Assembly (NCBI RefSeq): GCF_005768555.2
Contig: NZ_VCHX02000049.1
Coordinates: 290-57,079, forward strand
Direction: 5' to 3'
Length of the DNA stretch: 56,790 nucleotides
From: Streptomyces sporangiiformans
Lineage (GTDB): Bacteria; Actinomycetota; Actinomycetes; Streptomycetales; Streptomycetaceae
Shown piece by piece: positions 38,253 to 47,320 of the stretch. Position 1 is the stretch's first letter. Every line of letters begins with the position of its first letter. The position numbers and the translations under genes were made by a program. Under the pieces are notes generated by a model. That model worked only from the letters and a program-made list of their open reading frames with translations. It had not been told where the DNA came from and did no database searches.

Positions 38253-39131
38253 TCAGGAGTGGAACGGCAGTCCGGCGTCGGCCACCAGATCCAGGTCGTC
38301 CGTGTCCTCGGCGGGCAGCAGGCTCGCGGTTCCGTCGGTGACCGGCACGATGCCCAGTTCCAGCAGCTCGGCCATCGCGGCGCTGCCCGCCATGTCGCGC
38401 ACCTGGAGCTGGTAACGGGCGGTCGTGCGGTACGTCCCCCCGGCGTCGTCCCCGGTGCGCTGCAGGAACCCGGAGTCCGTGAGGAACGCCACGGCCTTGC
38501 CGACGATGCCGGTGGTCGAACCCGCGAGCCGGCGCGCGTCCTTGGTGGCTCCGGTGGCGCTGCGCCTGGCCCAGATCCGCCAGGCGGCCTCGAGGCCGGG
38601 CGCGTCGGTGGCCGGGTCGGTGTTCGCTCCCTGCTCGTCGGCCCGCTCCTCCAGGCGGCGGCAGGCCTGCCGTACGAACGCGTCGACTCCGTGGACCGAC
38701 ACCCGCCCGATGTATCCGTCGTCGGCGAGGTCCTCGGGCCGCGGGAACGCCATCGCGGCCACCGCGAGATGCGCGAGCCCGTGCAGGAACCGGTCCCCCG
38801 AGTCCGCGGACGCCCGCCGCGCGTAGTCGCCCATGCGCACGGCGAACACCGAGTCCTCGGCGGCGGTCACCGCCATCCCCGCGCGCGGGGACACCTCCAG
38901 GACGACCAGCCCGAGCCCTGCGGCCACGGCGTCGGCGAGCCGCGCGAACGCCGGGTCCTCGCGATACCGCCGCAGCAGCTCGGCGTACTCCTGGTCTCGC
39001 GCGGGCTGCAGCTTCGGCTGCAGCCCGAAGGCGACGAGCCGCGCCGCGTCGGCGGCATCGGCGGGCGTGACGGCGCTGCTCGCCGGGACGACGGCAGCCT
39101 CCGGCTCACTCCACTCGACGTGCTCGCTCAC
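38253..39131 (-). CDS. KITE-like (MukE/MksE/JetB type) winged-helix protein
   Basis: A 292-residue soluble protein between the kleisin-like and SMC-like genes. Most of it is helical. Near 195-245, GIVGKAVAFLTDSGFLQRT followed by TYRTTARYQLQVRDMA reads like a winged helix with its wing strands. This size, fold and position match the KITE subunit (MukE, MksE or JetB) of MukBEF-type condensins. No family name could be assigned from sequence alone, so the call is by context and pattern. The ATG at 39131 has AAGGAG nine bases upstream. Confidence 0.6.
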   Translation of the reverse strand: MSEHVEWSEPEAAVVPASSAVTPADAADAARLVAFGLQPKLQPARDQEYAELLRRYREDPAFARLADAVAAGLGLVVLEVSPRAGMAVTAAEDSVFAVRMGDYARRASADSGDRFLHGLAHLAVAAMAFPRPEDLADDGYIGRVSVHGVDAFVRQACRRLEERADEQGANTDPATDAPGLEAAWRIWARRSATGATKDARRLAGSTTGIVGKAVAFLTDSGFLQRTGDDAGGTYRTTARYQLQVRDMAGSAAMAELLELGIVPVTDGTASLLPAEDTDDLDLVADAGLPFHS

Positions 39132-39171
39132 GGCTGGGGCTCCTTGCTCTGCATAACGAGGGTGAGGACGA

Positions 39172-39260
39172 GCGCCCCTTCAGGGGCGCGGGGCATGACA
39201 TCATGCGGCTCCGCCGCGTGGGCGCGACAAGCCACAATCGGCCCGCACCCAAAGAACGAC
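39172..39260. repeat. REP-like Streptomyces intergenic element
   Basis: It begins with the perfect hairpin GCGCCCC-TTCA-GGGGCGC (39172-39189) and continues through CGGCTCCGCCGCGTGGGCGC to GGCCCGC. I recognise this as a variant of a short repeat found between genes in many Streptomyces genomes. It lies between the kleisin-like and KITE-like genes of one operon. Confidence 0.6.
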
Positions 39261-39267
39261 CCGCAGT

Positions 39268-40770
39268 TCACCGGTGCTCCAAGCGGAGCGTAGCCGTGCC
39301 GACTATGAGGTCCGCCCCACCGAACTCGGAGTCGTCCAGCTCGACCCCGTCATCCACCGAGAACAGCAGCTTCTCCTCGCCCTGCCGGTGGGCAGTACCC
39401 ACCGGTGGGCTGGCCGCGTGGACGGCCAGCAGGGCGACGAGATACGGCAGTTCGGGATCCTGACGGCGAGCGTCGTCGAGCAGCCCGGACAGCCGGCGCG
39501 GCGCGTCGGCGGGCAGGTCGAGCAACTCCATGGCGGCAGCCAACTGCTCCTCGCTGAACCGGCTGTCGTCCGGCGTGGCGATCAGATCCGGCTCGGGCAT
39601 CTCGGCGCCGAGGTGCTCGCGCTCCAGGGGCGGCGTCAGCAGTATGTCGACGAGGTCCCCGACCCGTACGGACACAGGAGTCCGCAGGCCCGTCCCGCGC
39701 GCGAAGAACGCGTCCGTCACGCGCAGCGCCTGCTCCACGGGCAGCGGCAGTACGGGCGCGACGAGATGCCCGTACAGGTCTATCCCCGACGTGGTCATGG
39801 GCGTCGCGAAGGCCTGCCGGTCCTGCTCCGCGCGGAACAGCGGGCCGGCCTCGAGGAGGCGGGACTGCAGCTGCGTATGGCGGCGGATGCAGTCCTTCAC
39901 GATATCGACGAGCTCGGCGGCGCGGCGCTTGTGCTCGGGGTCCTCGGACTCGTCGCGCGCCTTGCGGATATTGGTGAGGATCGCGTTCTCGTGGCGATAG
40001 CGGTCGGCCACGTGGTCGAGTGCCTCGGCGATCATGTCGGGGACGGCCTGCAGCCAGTCCACCGCCCGTACGTTGCGCCGTGTCGCGTCCAGGGCCCTGC
40101 GGAGCGTCTCGGAGTACTGCACGGTCCGGTAGCGGGCCTGCTCGGCGGCGAGCTGCGCGTCGGCGAGCCTGCCTCGGCTGATCAGCACCTCCAGCTTGAC
40201 CTCGGCGGCGATCTGCGCGCTGGTGACGTCCGTGTCGAGGGCGCCCACGAGGACGTTGACCGCCTCGTCCGTCGTACGGAGATACACGCTCCCTCCATAG
40301 CCGGGCACCTCTTCGAGGAGCTTGAAGTCGTAGTCGCGGCGCACATAGGAGCCGTCGGGCGCGAACGTGCCGTACACAGCCCGGAAGCCGCGGTCGACGC
40401 TGCCGACGTTGATCAGGTTCTCCAGGACCCAGCGGGCGACGCGCTCGTGCTCGGCGACGGGCCGGCGCGGGGCCTGCGCGGCGATGCGCGGGATGAGCCT
40501 GGCCACGATCTGGTCGTGGTCGGCGCCCGTGTCGAAGTCCATGTTCAGCGTGACGAGGTCGATGGCGGCCAGGGCCACCTCCGCCATCCCGTACACCGAG
40601 TACTCACCCGCGAGGTTCGCCTTGCGTACGTCGAGGTCGTGCAGCGGCGCCGTGCAGGCGAGCGCGCGCAGCCGCCGCGCCAGTCCCTCGTCGGCGGCCG
40701 GGCCCAAGGCGGGTCGCGGCCCCGCGCTGAGCTGGGGCGGAACGCTGTCCGTCGATGCAGGCGAAGTCAC
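39268..40770 (-). CDS. Kleisin-like (MukF/MksF/JetA type) protein
   Basis: A 500-residue soluble protein, first gene of the SMC-like operon. The N-terminal part (about 30-160) looks like paired winged helices, with YVRRDYDFKLLEEV. A long helical middle follows (about 170-330, with QIAAEVKLEVLISRGRLADA and TVQYSETLRRALDATRRNVRAVDW). The acidic C-terminal region ends in a short beta-rich piece. This order (winged helix, helical bundle, terminal winged-helix-like segment) fits a kleisin of the MukF group. The GTG at 40770 is chosen because it gives MTSPAST; the TTG at 40800 has no better signal. Function is inferred from the operon. Confidence 0.55.
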   Translation of the reverse strand: MTSPASTDSVPPQLSAGPRPALGPAADEGLARRLRALACTAPLHDLDVRKANLAGEYSVYGMAEVALAAIDLVTLNMDFDTGADHDQIVARLIPRIAAQAPRRPVAEHERVARWVLENLINVGSVDRGFRAVYGTFAPDGSYVRRDYDFKLLEEVPGYGGSVYLRTTDEAVNVLVGALDTDVTSAQIAAEVKLEVLISRGRLADAQLAAEQARYRTVQYSETLRRALDATRRNVRAVDWLQAVPDMIAEALDHVADRYRHENAILTNIRKARDESEDPEHKRRAAELVDIVKDCIRRHTQLQSRLLEAGPLFRAEQDRQAFATPMTTSGIDLYGHLVAPVLPLPVEQALRVTDAFFARGTGLRTPVSVRVGDLVDILLTPPLEREHLGAEMPEPDLIATPDDSRFSEEQLAAAMELLDLPADAPRRLSGLLDDARRQDPELPYLVALLAVHAASPPVGTAHRQGEEKLLFSVDDGVELDDSEFGGADLIVGTATLRLEHR

Positions 40771-40887
40771 GGTGCACAGACTAGGTCCTCGGTCTGACAA
40801 CGACGGAAACGCTCCACTGGGCGAGCCGGGGAGCTGGGGGTTTGCCTCTTCGGTGCGGGCCGTCCCTGGCTGCCCGCGCTCCCGCGT

Positions 40888-41592
40888 TCAGCCGATCCCC
40901 TGCGCCCCGTCCGCCACACGCCGCGCGTAGAACTCCACGACCCTCTGGCGCGAGTCGTCGAGGTACACCGCGAGCAGCTCCTCGGCCTCGTCCCGGCGCC
41001 CGTCCCGCAGGGCCCGAAGGATCTGGCCGTTGCGAGCGAGATACGGCTCGTGCAGGCGGCGCGGGTCGTCCACCAGGTGGAAGGCGAGCCGGAGTTCGGC
41101 GAAGACGCTGCGCATCAACTCGTCGGTGCGCGCGCTCCCGGCCAGCGCCACCAGCTCCCGATGGAAGTGGATGTTGGCCGTGCCCAGGCCCTTCCAGTCG
41201 CTTCCGTGCGTGGCCCGCCGTCCGTCCTCGACGGCCCGGGCAAGACCGTCCAGCGCGTACGGAGGTTCGCCGAGCCCGCGGACGACGGCGCACTCGACGA
41301 GGCCGCGGGTGCGGTAGATGTCCTCGACGTCCTCGACGGTCAGGATCCGTACGAAGACACCTCGGTTGAGCTCGTGCACCAACAGCCGTTCGTGCGTGAG
41401 CAGCCGGAACGCCTCGCGCAGTGTGTTGCGGGAGACGCCGAGCGCGCCACTGATGCTGTCCTCGGACATGCGCGTACCGGGTGGGAAGTACCCCTCGGCG
41501 ATCCGGCTCCTGAGGATGTCCGAGACCCGCTCGGCAGTGCTGGTACGCCCCAACAGCGCGCGATCGTCCGCCAGTTCGTTCAGTTCGGCCAC
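40888..41592 (-). CDS. GntR family (FadR subgroup) transcription factor
   Basis: A 234-residue repressor-like protein. The N-terminal winged helix-turn-helix contains RVSDILRSRIAEGYFPPGTRMSED, then LGVSRNTLREAFRLL. The FCD ligand-binding domain follows, with FHRELVALAGS and a helical C-terminus. It is divergent from the MFS gene and most likely controls it through the palindrome at 41641-41657. The start is uncertain: GTG 41592 and TTG 41616 both lack a good ribosome binding site, so the transcript may be leaderless. Confidence 0.88.
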   Translation of the reverse strand: MAELNELADDRALLGRTSTAERVSDILRSRIAEGYFPPGTRMSEDSISGALGVSRNTLREAFRLLTHERLLVHELNRGVFVRILTVEDVEDIYRTRGLVECAVVRGLGEPPYALDGLARAVEDGRRATHGSDWKGLGTANIHFHRELVALAGSARTDELMRSVFAELRLAFHLVDDPRRLHEPYLARNGQILRALRDGRRDEAEELLAVYLDDSRQRVVEFYARRVADGAQGIG

Positions 41593-41635
41593 GCCCGAAT
41601 TCAATCGCAGATACAAGAACGAAACAACATGGGTA

Positions 41636-41664
41636 TTGAGGGATCGTTCAACGATCCTTTACCT
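41636..41664 (+). promoter_or_regulatory. Promoter with GntR operator in its spacer
   Basis: TTGAGG (41636-41641), 17 bases, then TTACCT (41659-41664) form a reasonable -35/-10 pair for the MFS gene. The perfect palindrome GGATCGTT-C-AACGATCC (41641-41657) fills the spacer. A bound FadR-type protein would block polymerase there. The promoter match is moderate; the palindrome is exact. Confidence 0.6.
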
Positions 41665-41759
41665 TGCTTGTCAGGCGCCGACGTTCTCCCCGGCGTCGAC
41701 CGCTTGCGCACGGCACGGCTCAGTCCCCGAGCACCCTCCCTCCGTCCTAGCGAGGTGCC

Positions 41760-43079
41760 ATGAGCACGACCCCTCCACCGCAGTCCCTGACCCCCGGTAC
41801 CCATGCCGACCCGGGTGAACCGACCACCGACGAGGGCGCCTTCGCCTGGCTGCGAGCCCTGGGTCCGCGCGGCCGCCGCGCCTTCGTCGGCGCGTTCGGC
41901 GGCTATGCCCTCGACTCGTACGACTACTTCACGCTGCCGCTGACCATGGTGGCCCTGTCGGCGTACTTCGGCCTGAACAGCGGCCAGACCGGGCTGTTCA
42001 CGACCGTCACGCTGGTCGTCTCCGCCGTCGGCGGCGCCGCCGCGGGCGTGCTCGCGGACCGGATCGGGCGCGTCCAGGCCCTGATGATCACGGTGATCAC
42101 CTACGCGGTCTTCACCGTGGCCTGCGGCTTCGCGCCCAACTACGAGACGCTGCTGGTGTTCCGGGGCCTTCAGGGGCTCGGTTTCGGCGGCGAGTGGGCG
42201 GTCGGCGCGATCCTGGTCGCCGAGTACGCGAGCCCGAAGCACCGGGGCCGCACGCTCGGCGCGATCCAGAGTTCCTGGGCCGTCGGCTGGGGGCTCGCCG
42301 TGATCGTCTACACGCTGGTCTTCCAGTTCCTCGACGAGGACATCGCCTGGCGCGTGATGTTCTGGACCGGGGCGCTGCCCGCCCTGCTCGTCGTCTGGGT
42401 GCGCCGTCAGGTGAAGGACGCGCCCAAGGCGACCGAACGCCGCGAGGAGAGCGGCGAGAAGGGCTCGTTGGCGGCGATCTTCAAGCCCGGCACGGCCGAG
42501 GCACCCGGGCTGCTGCGGACGACCCTCTTCGCGGTGCTGCTCTCCACCGGTGTCCAGGGCGGCTACTACACGCTGGCCACCTGGGTGCCCACCTACCTCA
42601 AGACGGAGCGTGAACTGTCCGTCGTCAACACCGGCGGCTACCTCACGTTCCTGATCAGCGGCGCCTTCATCGGATATCTCACCGGCGGCCATCTCACCGA
42701 CAAGCTGGGCCGCAGGCGGAACATCTGGCTCTTCGCGGTCCTCTCGGCGATCTGCATCCTCGTCTACGCGAACATCCCCAGCGGTGCCAACACCCTGCTC
42801 CTTGTGCTCGGTTTCCCGCTCGGCTTCTGTATGTCGGCGATCTTCAGCGGCTTCGGTTCGTTCCTCAGCGAGCTGTACCCGACGCAGGTGCGCGGCACGG
42901 GACAGGGCTTCACGTACAACACCGGCCGGGCCGTGGGCGCCGTCTTCCCCACACTGGTCGGCTTCCTGGCCGACAGCTGGGGCGTCGGCGGCGCCCTGGT
43001 CTTCGGCGCGATCGGCTACGGTCTCGCGGCACTGGCCCTGTTCGGACTGCCCGAGACGCGTGGAAAGGAGCTTCTGTGA
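41760..43079 (+). CDS. MFS transporter (acid:proton symporter type)
   Basis: A 439-residue, 12-helix major facilitator. The cytoplasmic motif between helices 2 and 3 reads [13 protein letters not shown], and the equivalent in the second half is [24 protein letters not shown] in helix 1 resembles the acid- and aromatic-acid:proton symporter group (D-YDY pattern). The hydro-lyase gene overlaps its stop (GTGA), so the substrate is probably the acid handled by that enzyme. It sits behind a GntR-regulated promoter. Confidence 0.85.
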   Translation: MSTTPPPQSLTPGTHADPGEPTTDEGAFAWLRALGPRGRRAFVGAFGGYALDSYDYFTLPLTMVALSAYFGLNSGQTGLFTTVTLVVSAVGGAAAGVLADRIGRVQALMITVITYAVFTVACGFAPNYETLLVFRGLQGLGFGGEWAVGAILVAEYASPKHRGRTLGAIQSSWAVGWGLAVIVYTLVFQFLDEDIAWRVMFWTGALPALLVVWVRRQVKDAPKATERREESGEKGSLAAIFKPGTAEAPGLLRTTLFAVLLSTGVQGGYYTLATWVPTYLKTERELSVVNTGGYLTFLISGAFIGYLTGGHLTDKLGRRRNIWLFAVLSAICILVYANIPSGANTLLLVLGFPLGFCMSAIFSGFGSFLSELYPTQVRGTGQGFTYNTGRAVGAVFPTLVGFLADSWGVGGALVFGAIGYGLAALALFGLPETRGKELL

Positions 43080-43908
43080 ACCGCACTCAGGACCGGCCGC
43101 TGCACCTGCTCGACGATCACGATCACGACCACGCGCGTGCGTGGAGCCCCAACGAGGCACGCGCACACTTCCGTTCGGGTCTGTCGGGACCCACCGCGGG
43201 CCACGCGGCGGGCCACACCCAGGCGAACCTGATCTCGGTGCCCGCCGACTGGGCGTACGACATGCTGCTGTTCTGCCAGCGCAATCCGAAGCCGTGCCCG
43301 GTCCTCGACGTCACCGACGCCGGCTCCTGGACCACCGTCCTCGCCCCGGACGCCGATCTGCGCACCGATGTGCCGCGCTACCGGGTGTGGGAGGACGGGG
43401 AGTTGGTCGACGAGCCCACGGACGTGGTGGCCTACTGGCGCGAGGACCTCGTCTCGTTCCTCATCGGGTGCAGCTTCACCTTCGAGTGGGCGCTGAGCGA
43501 GGCGGGCTGCCACTGCGCCACATCGAGCAGGGGCGCAACGTCTCCATGTTCGTGACCAGCCGTCAGTGCCGTCCCGCGGGGCGGCTGCACGGCCCCATGG
43601 TGGTGTCCATGCGCCCCGTCCCGCCCACGCACCTGGCCGCGGCGATCCGCGAGAGCAGTCTGCTGCCCGCGGTGCACGGCAGCCCGGTGCACTGCGGCGA
43701 GCCGGACGGACTCGGCATCGAGGACCTCGCGCGCCCCGACTTCGGCGACGCGGTGGATGCCGAGCCGGGCGACATCCCGGTGTTCTGGGCCTGCGGTGTG
43801 ACGCCGCAGGCCGCGGTGATGGCCTCGCGCCCGCCGTTCGCCATCACCCATGCACCGGGCCAGATGTTCATCACCGACGCCCGCGACGAGCAGTACCGCG
43901 TGGCCTGA
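43076..43908 (+). pseudogene. DUF1445 putative hydro-lyase, frameshifted
   Basis: Reads as a DUF1445/UPF0317 (D-glutamate cyclase-like) protein in two frames. The first frame (from the GTG at 43076) runs through [19 protein letters not shown]; the second continues [14 protein letters not shown] to [20 protein letters not shown]. The switch falls at 43507/43508, where one G appears to be missing: GGC-GTG-CCA is expected and GGC-TGC-CA is found. Repaired, the product would have 277 residues, the usual length. This is either a true one-base deletion or a sequencing error. GC content and both halves look otherwise intact, so the mutation would be recent. Confidence 0.82.
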
Positions 43909-43938
43909 CCGGAGGAATCGACACCGTCACCGTCACCG

Positions 43939-44802
43939 TCATGCGGCGTCCGGCTGTTGCGTCAGCTCCGTCACCGTCAGGGCCGCAAGGGCCGCCGATA
44001 CCGCGTGCGAGGTGCGGACGTCGAGGCGGGCGCTGGTGCCGCGCGCCCGATGGCGTACTTCGGACGCGGCGAGGGTGAGGAGTTGGGGCAACAGGTCGGT
44101 GCAGCGACGGGCCACCCAGGCGGTGCCCGCGGTGGCCAGCCACCGCAGGCTCGCCAACCGGGTGGGCACGGGGAACTCCGGGTCGGCCGAGGGCGCGACG
44201 CCGGTCGCGATGCCCTCCTTTGCGAGCACCGCATGGAAGCGGAGAGCGAGCTGCCGGTGCCCACGCTCGCCGGGGTGCAGCCGGTCCGCACTCCACATGG
44301 CGCGGTCCTTGAGCCACGCCCCCTCGGCCGCGTGCAGGTGGACGGCCCCGTGGCGCTCGGACAAGGCGTGCACCACTGTGTTGACGGCGCGCTGCCGCCG
44401 GGCCAGCGGTTTGGCCATCGCGCCGGGCAGCCCGAGCATCGAGCCGGGGTCGGGCAGGCACACGGTGAGCAGTACCACGTTCTGGGCCCGGAAGGCCGCG
44501 TACACCTTGTCGAGGCGGGCGGTCAGGGCATGGATGTCGAAGGTGCAGCGCAGGGTGTCGTTGACGCCGATGACGACCGAAGCGACATCGGGCCGGACGG
44601 CCAGCGCGGCCGGGGTCTGACGTTCGAGGACATCGCGGGTCTGCGCCCCGCTGACCGCGAGGTTGGTGAACTCCACGGGCGCGTCGGCCGGTGCGAGCCC
44701 GTCGGCGAGCAGCGCGGCCCAGCCGCGCCACGCGTCCCCGACGGGATCACCGACCCCTTCCGTCAGCGAATCGCCGAGCGCCACGAACCGCAGCGGTCTC
44801 AT
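43939..44802 (-). CDS. SGNH/GDSL hydrolase
   Basis: A 287-residue esterase or lipase-like enzyme of the SGNH fold. Block I is ALGDSLTEGVGD near the N-terminus, with the catalytic serine; block III is VIGVND; block V supplies aspartate and histidine in DRLHPGERGH. There is no signal peptide, so it probably acts in the cytoplasm. The ATG at 44802 overlaps the stop of the glycosyltransferase gene by four bases. Coupling to two glycosyltransferases suggests removal of acyl groups from a glycan or glycolipid, but the substrate is unknown. Confidence 0.88.
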   Translation of the reverse strand: MRPLRFVALGDSLTEGVGDPVGDAWRGWAALLADGLAPADAPVEFTNLAVSGAQTRDVLERQTPAALAVRPDVASVVIGVNDTLRCTFDIHALTARLDKVYAAFRAQNVVLLTVCLPDPGSMLGLPGAMAKPLARRQRAVNTVVHALSERHGAVHLHAAEGAWLKDRAMWSADRLHPGERGHRQLALRFHAVLAKEGIATGVAPSADPEFPVPTRLASLRWLATAGTAWVARRCTDLLPQLLTLAASEVRHRARGTSARLDVRTSHAVSAALAALTVTELTQQPDAA

Positions 44803-46037
44803 CGCAGGCCCTCCCGCGCGGCCGCGGCCGCCGTCGGCACGACGGCGGCCGGCCCGGCCGACCTGTCCGCTCCGTGCGCCCCGTCCGCCCCGCTCCACCC
44901 GTCCGGCCCGGCCGGCTCCACGTCGTGCGCCGCGAGAAACGCCTCCACCGCGTTCTTCCATCCGAAAAGCTCCGCACGCGCGCGTGCCGCCTCCCGGCGC
45001 TCACGCTCCGGGCGCTCCAGGATCATCCGCACCGCGTCGGCGAAGGCCTCGCCGTTGTCCGCGGCGGTGGCTCCGGCGGAGCCGACGACCTCCGGGAGGG
45101 CGGACGAGGAGCTGGCCACGACAGGGGTGCCGCAGGCCATCGCCTCCAGAGCGGCCAGCCCGAACGTCTCGGCCGGCCCCGGGGCCAGCGCCACGTCGGC
45201 GGTGGCCTGGAGGGAGGCCAGCACGGCGCGGTCGGCGATGTGTCCGAGGAAGGTCACCGGCAACCGCCGCTCACGCGCCCGCCGTTCGAGCCGGGCCCGC
45301 AGCGGGCCCTCGCCCGCGACGACGAGCACTGCCCGCCGTCCGCGGCGCAGCAGCGCCTCCAGGGCGTCCAGCGCCGTGCCGGGCCGCTTCTCGACGGACA
45401 GCCGGGAGCACATGACGAGCAGCGTCTCGCCCACGCGCGCGTGCCGGGCGCGCAAGTCCGGGTCCCGCAGCGCGGGGTACCGGTGTTCCAGGTCGACGCC
45501 CAGCGGTGCGCGTACGACATTGCGCGCACCGATGCGCACGAACTCGCGCTCCGCGAACTCCGTGGTGCACACGACGCGCGCATAGGTGTGCGCGGTACGG
45601 GTGTTGAGCACGTCGGAAGCCCGCCGGGACATGTTCTCGGACAGGCCCCAGGTCCGCAGTACCCCGTCGGCGGTCTCGTGGGAGACCATCACGGCCGGCA
45701 CGCGATGGCGGCGCGCCCACGCGCCGGTCCACCGCAGCGTCGTGCGGTCGGATACCTCCAGACGGTCGGGGGCGAGCTCCTCCAGGAGCCGGGCCACCCG
45801 CTTCTTGTCGGTGAGCACCCGGTAGCCGCCGGTGCCGGGGAGCAGCGGCCCGGGCAGCGTGATCACCCGTCCCTGCTCGGTCTCACGGTCGGTGGCGCGT
45901 TCGCCGGGCACAATGAGCACAGGCTCGTGCCCGGCCTCCTTGAATCCCTTGCCCAGCTCACGCAGCGCCGTCCGCAGGCCGCCCGAGGCGGGCGCCACGA
46001 AGTTCGCGAGCCGCACGATCTTCAGCGAAGAGCTCAT
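44799..46037 (-). CDS. GT4-type glycosyltransferase
   Basis: A 412-residue GT-B fold glycosyltransferase of family GT4. The donor-binding region carries VVAGEGPLRARLERRA and the EX7E-type motif PAETFGLAALEAMACGTPVV. The last 40 residues (rich in G, A and D) are probably disordered. The ATG overlaps the stop of the upstream glycosyltransferase (ATGA), and its own stop overlaps the hydrolase start. Donor and acceptor cannot be told from sequence. Confidence 0.88.
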   Translation of the reverse strand: MSSSLKIVRLANFVAPASGGLRTALRELGKGFKEAGHEPVLIVPGERATDRETEQGRVITLPGPLLPGTGGYRVLTDKKRVARLLEELAPDRLEVSDRTTLRWTGAWARRHRVPAVMVSHETADGVLRTWGLSENMSRRASDVLNTRTAHTYARVVCTTEFAEREFVRIGARNVVRAPLGVDLEHRYPALRDPDLRARHARVGETLLVMCSRLSVEKRPGTALDALEALLRRGRRAVLVVAGEGPLRARLERRARERRLPVTFLGHIADRAVLASLQATADVALAPGPAETFGLAALEAMACGTPVVASSSSALPEVVGSAGATAADNGEAFADAVRMILERPERERREAARARAELFGWKNAVEAFLAAHDVEPAGPDGWSGADGAHGADRSAGPAAVVPTAAAAAREGLR

Positions 46038-47158
46038 GCCGCGACCACCGTCCGGTCGGCGAGCACCTGGTCGTAGTGCCCGATGAGCTGGTCGCCCACG
46101 GCCTCCCAGGTGCGGCCCTCGACCATGGCACGCCCGGCGGCCCCGTACGCGGCCCGCAGTGCGGGGTCCGCGGCCAGCGCCGCCACCGCGTCCCGTACGG
46201 CGTTCTCGTCGCGCGGCGGCACCAGGAACCCGGTGCGTTCGTGCGCCACCAGGTCGAGCGGCCCGCCGACGGCGGGCGCGACGACCGGGACACCGCTGGC
46301 CATGGCTTCCTGGACGGTCTGGCAGAAGGTCTCGAAGGGGCCGGTGTGCACGAAGACGTCCAGCGAGGCGAAGATCCGGGCGAGGTCGTCGCCGGTGCGG
46401 CGGCCCAGGAAGGTCGCGCCGGGCAGTGTCTCCTCGAGTCCGGACCGGCTGGGGCCGTCGCCCACGACGACGACCTTCACGCCGTTCAGGCGGCAGGCCC
46501 CGGCGAGCAGTTCGATGTGCTTCTCGGGGGCGAGCCGTCCCACGTAGCCGACGATCACCTCGCCGTTCGGAGCGAGTTCACGCCGCAGCGCCTCGTCGCG
46601 GTGCTCGGGACGGAAGCGGACGGCGTCCACGCCACGCGGCCACAGCCGTACCCGGGGCACACCATGTGCCTCCAGGTCCTGCAGGGCCGCGCTGGACGGG
46701 GCGAGTGTGACGTCGGCGGCGGCGTGGACGGAGCGGATACGCCGCCACGCCGTGGACTCACCCGCGCTGATGTAGGTGCGGGCGTAGCCCGCGAGGTCGG
46801 TCTGGTAGACGGCCACGGCCGGTATGCCCAGCCGGGCGGCGGCGGCCATACCGCGCACGCCCAGCACGAAGGGGCTGGCCAGATGGACGATTTGGGCCCG
46901 GTGTGCGGTGATGGCCGCGGCCACGCGCCTGCTGGGGAGGGCGACGCGGACCTGGGGATACCCGGGGAGCGGAAGGGAGGGGACACGGACGACGGGGCAC
47001 GGCGCGGAGGCGTCGGCGTCGTTCGCGGCAGAGGTGGCCGGAGCCACGACGAGGGGGGCGTGACCGCGCGCGACGAGGTGTCGGGCGGTCTGGAGAGCGC
47101 AGTGGGCCACGCCGTTCACATCGGGGGGAAAGGACTCGGTCACGATGACGACACGCAT
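46034..47158 (-). CDS. GT4-type glycosyltransferase (PimB/MgtA-like)
   Basis: A 374-residue GT4 enzyme. MRVVIVTESFPPDVNGVA opens the protein, as in mannosyltransferases such as MgtA and PimB. VGYVGRLAPEKHIELL begins the donor domain, and GPFETFCQTVQEAMASGVPVV is the EX7E region. It is the first gene of a three-gene overlapping operon with a second GT4 enzyme and an SGNH hydrolase. A role in phosphatidylinositol mannoside or lipid glycan assembly is possible but unproven. Confidence 0.88.
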   Translation of the reverse strand: MRVVIVTESFPPDVNGVAHCALQTARHLVARGHAPLVVAPATSAANDADASAPCPVVRVPSLPLPGYPQVRVALPSRRVAAAITAHRAQIVHLASPFVLGVRGMAAAARLGIPAVAVYQTDLAGYARTYISAGESTAWRRIRSVHAAADVTLAPSSAALQDLEAHGVPRVRLWPRGVDAVRFRPEHRDEALRRELAPNGEVIVGYVGRLAPEKHIELLAGACRLNGVKVVVVGDGPSRSGLEETLPGATFLGRRTGDDLARIFASLDVFVHTGPFETFCQTVQEAMASGVPVVAPAVGGPLDLVAHERTGFLVPPRDENAVRDAVAALAADPALRAAYGAAGRAMVEGRTWEAVGDQLIGHYDQVLADRTVVAA

Positions 47159-47320
47159 ACCCGTGTTGTCGTCGGGCTGGACGTGGCCGGGTCAACGTGG
47201 ATCTTTCCGTACGAGGAACGTCCCATGAGCGTTGTGCGCCGCCGCCCTCGCAAACCCTCCAGGTCAGCGCGTGTGTGTGTCCTCCTGGCCTACCAGTCAC
47301 CCCGTGTTCACACGACAGCC

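Noticed and set aside
33293..41600. Complete Wadjet (JetABCD) defence system
   Set aside because: No JetD-like nuclease gene is present on either side and no other defence genes are nearby, so calling it Wadjet would go beyond the sequence.
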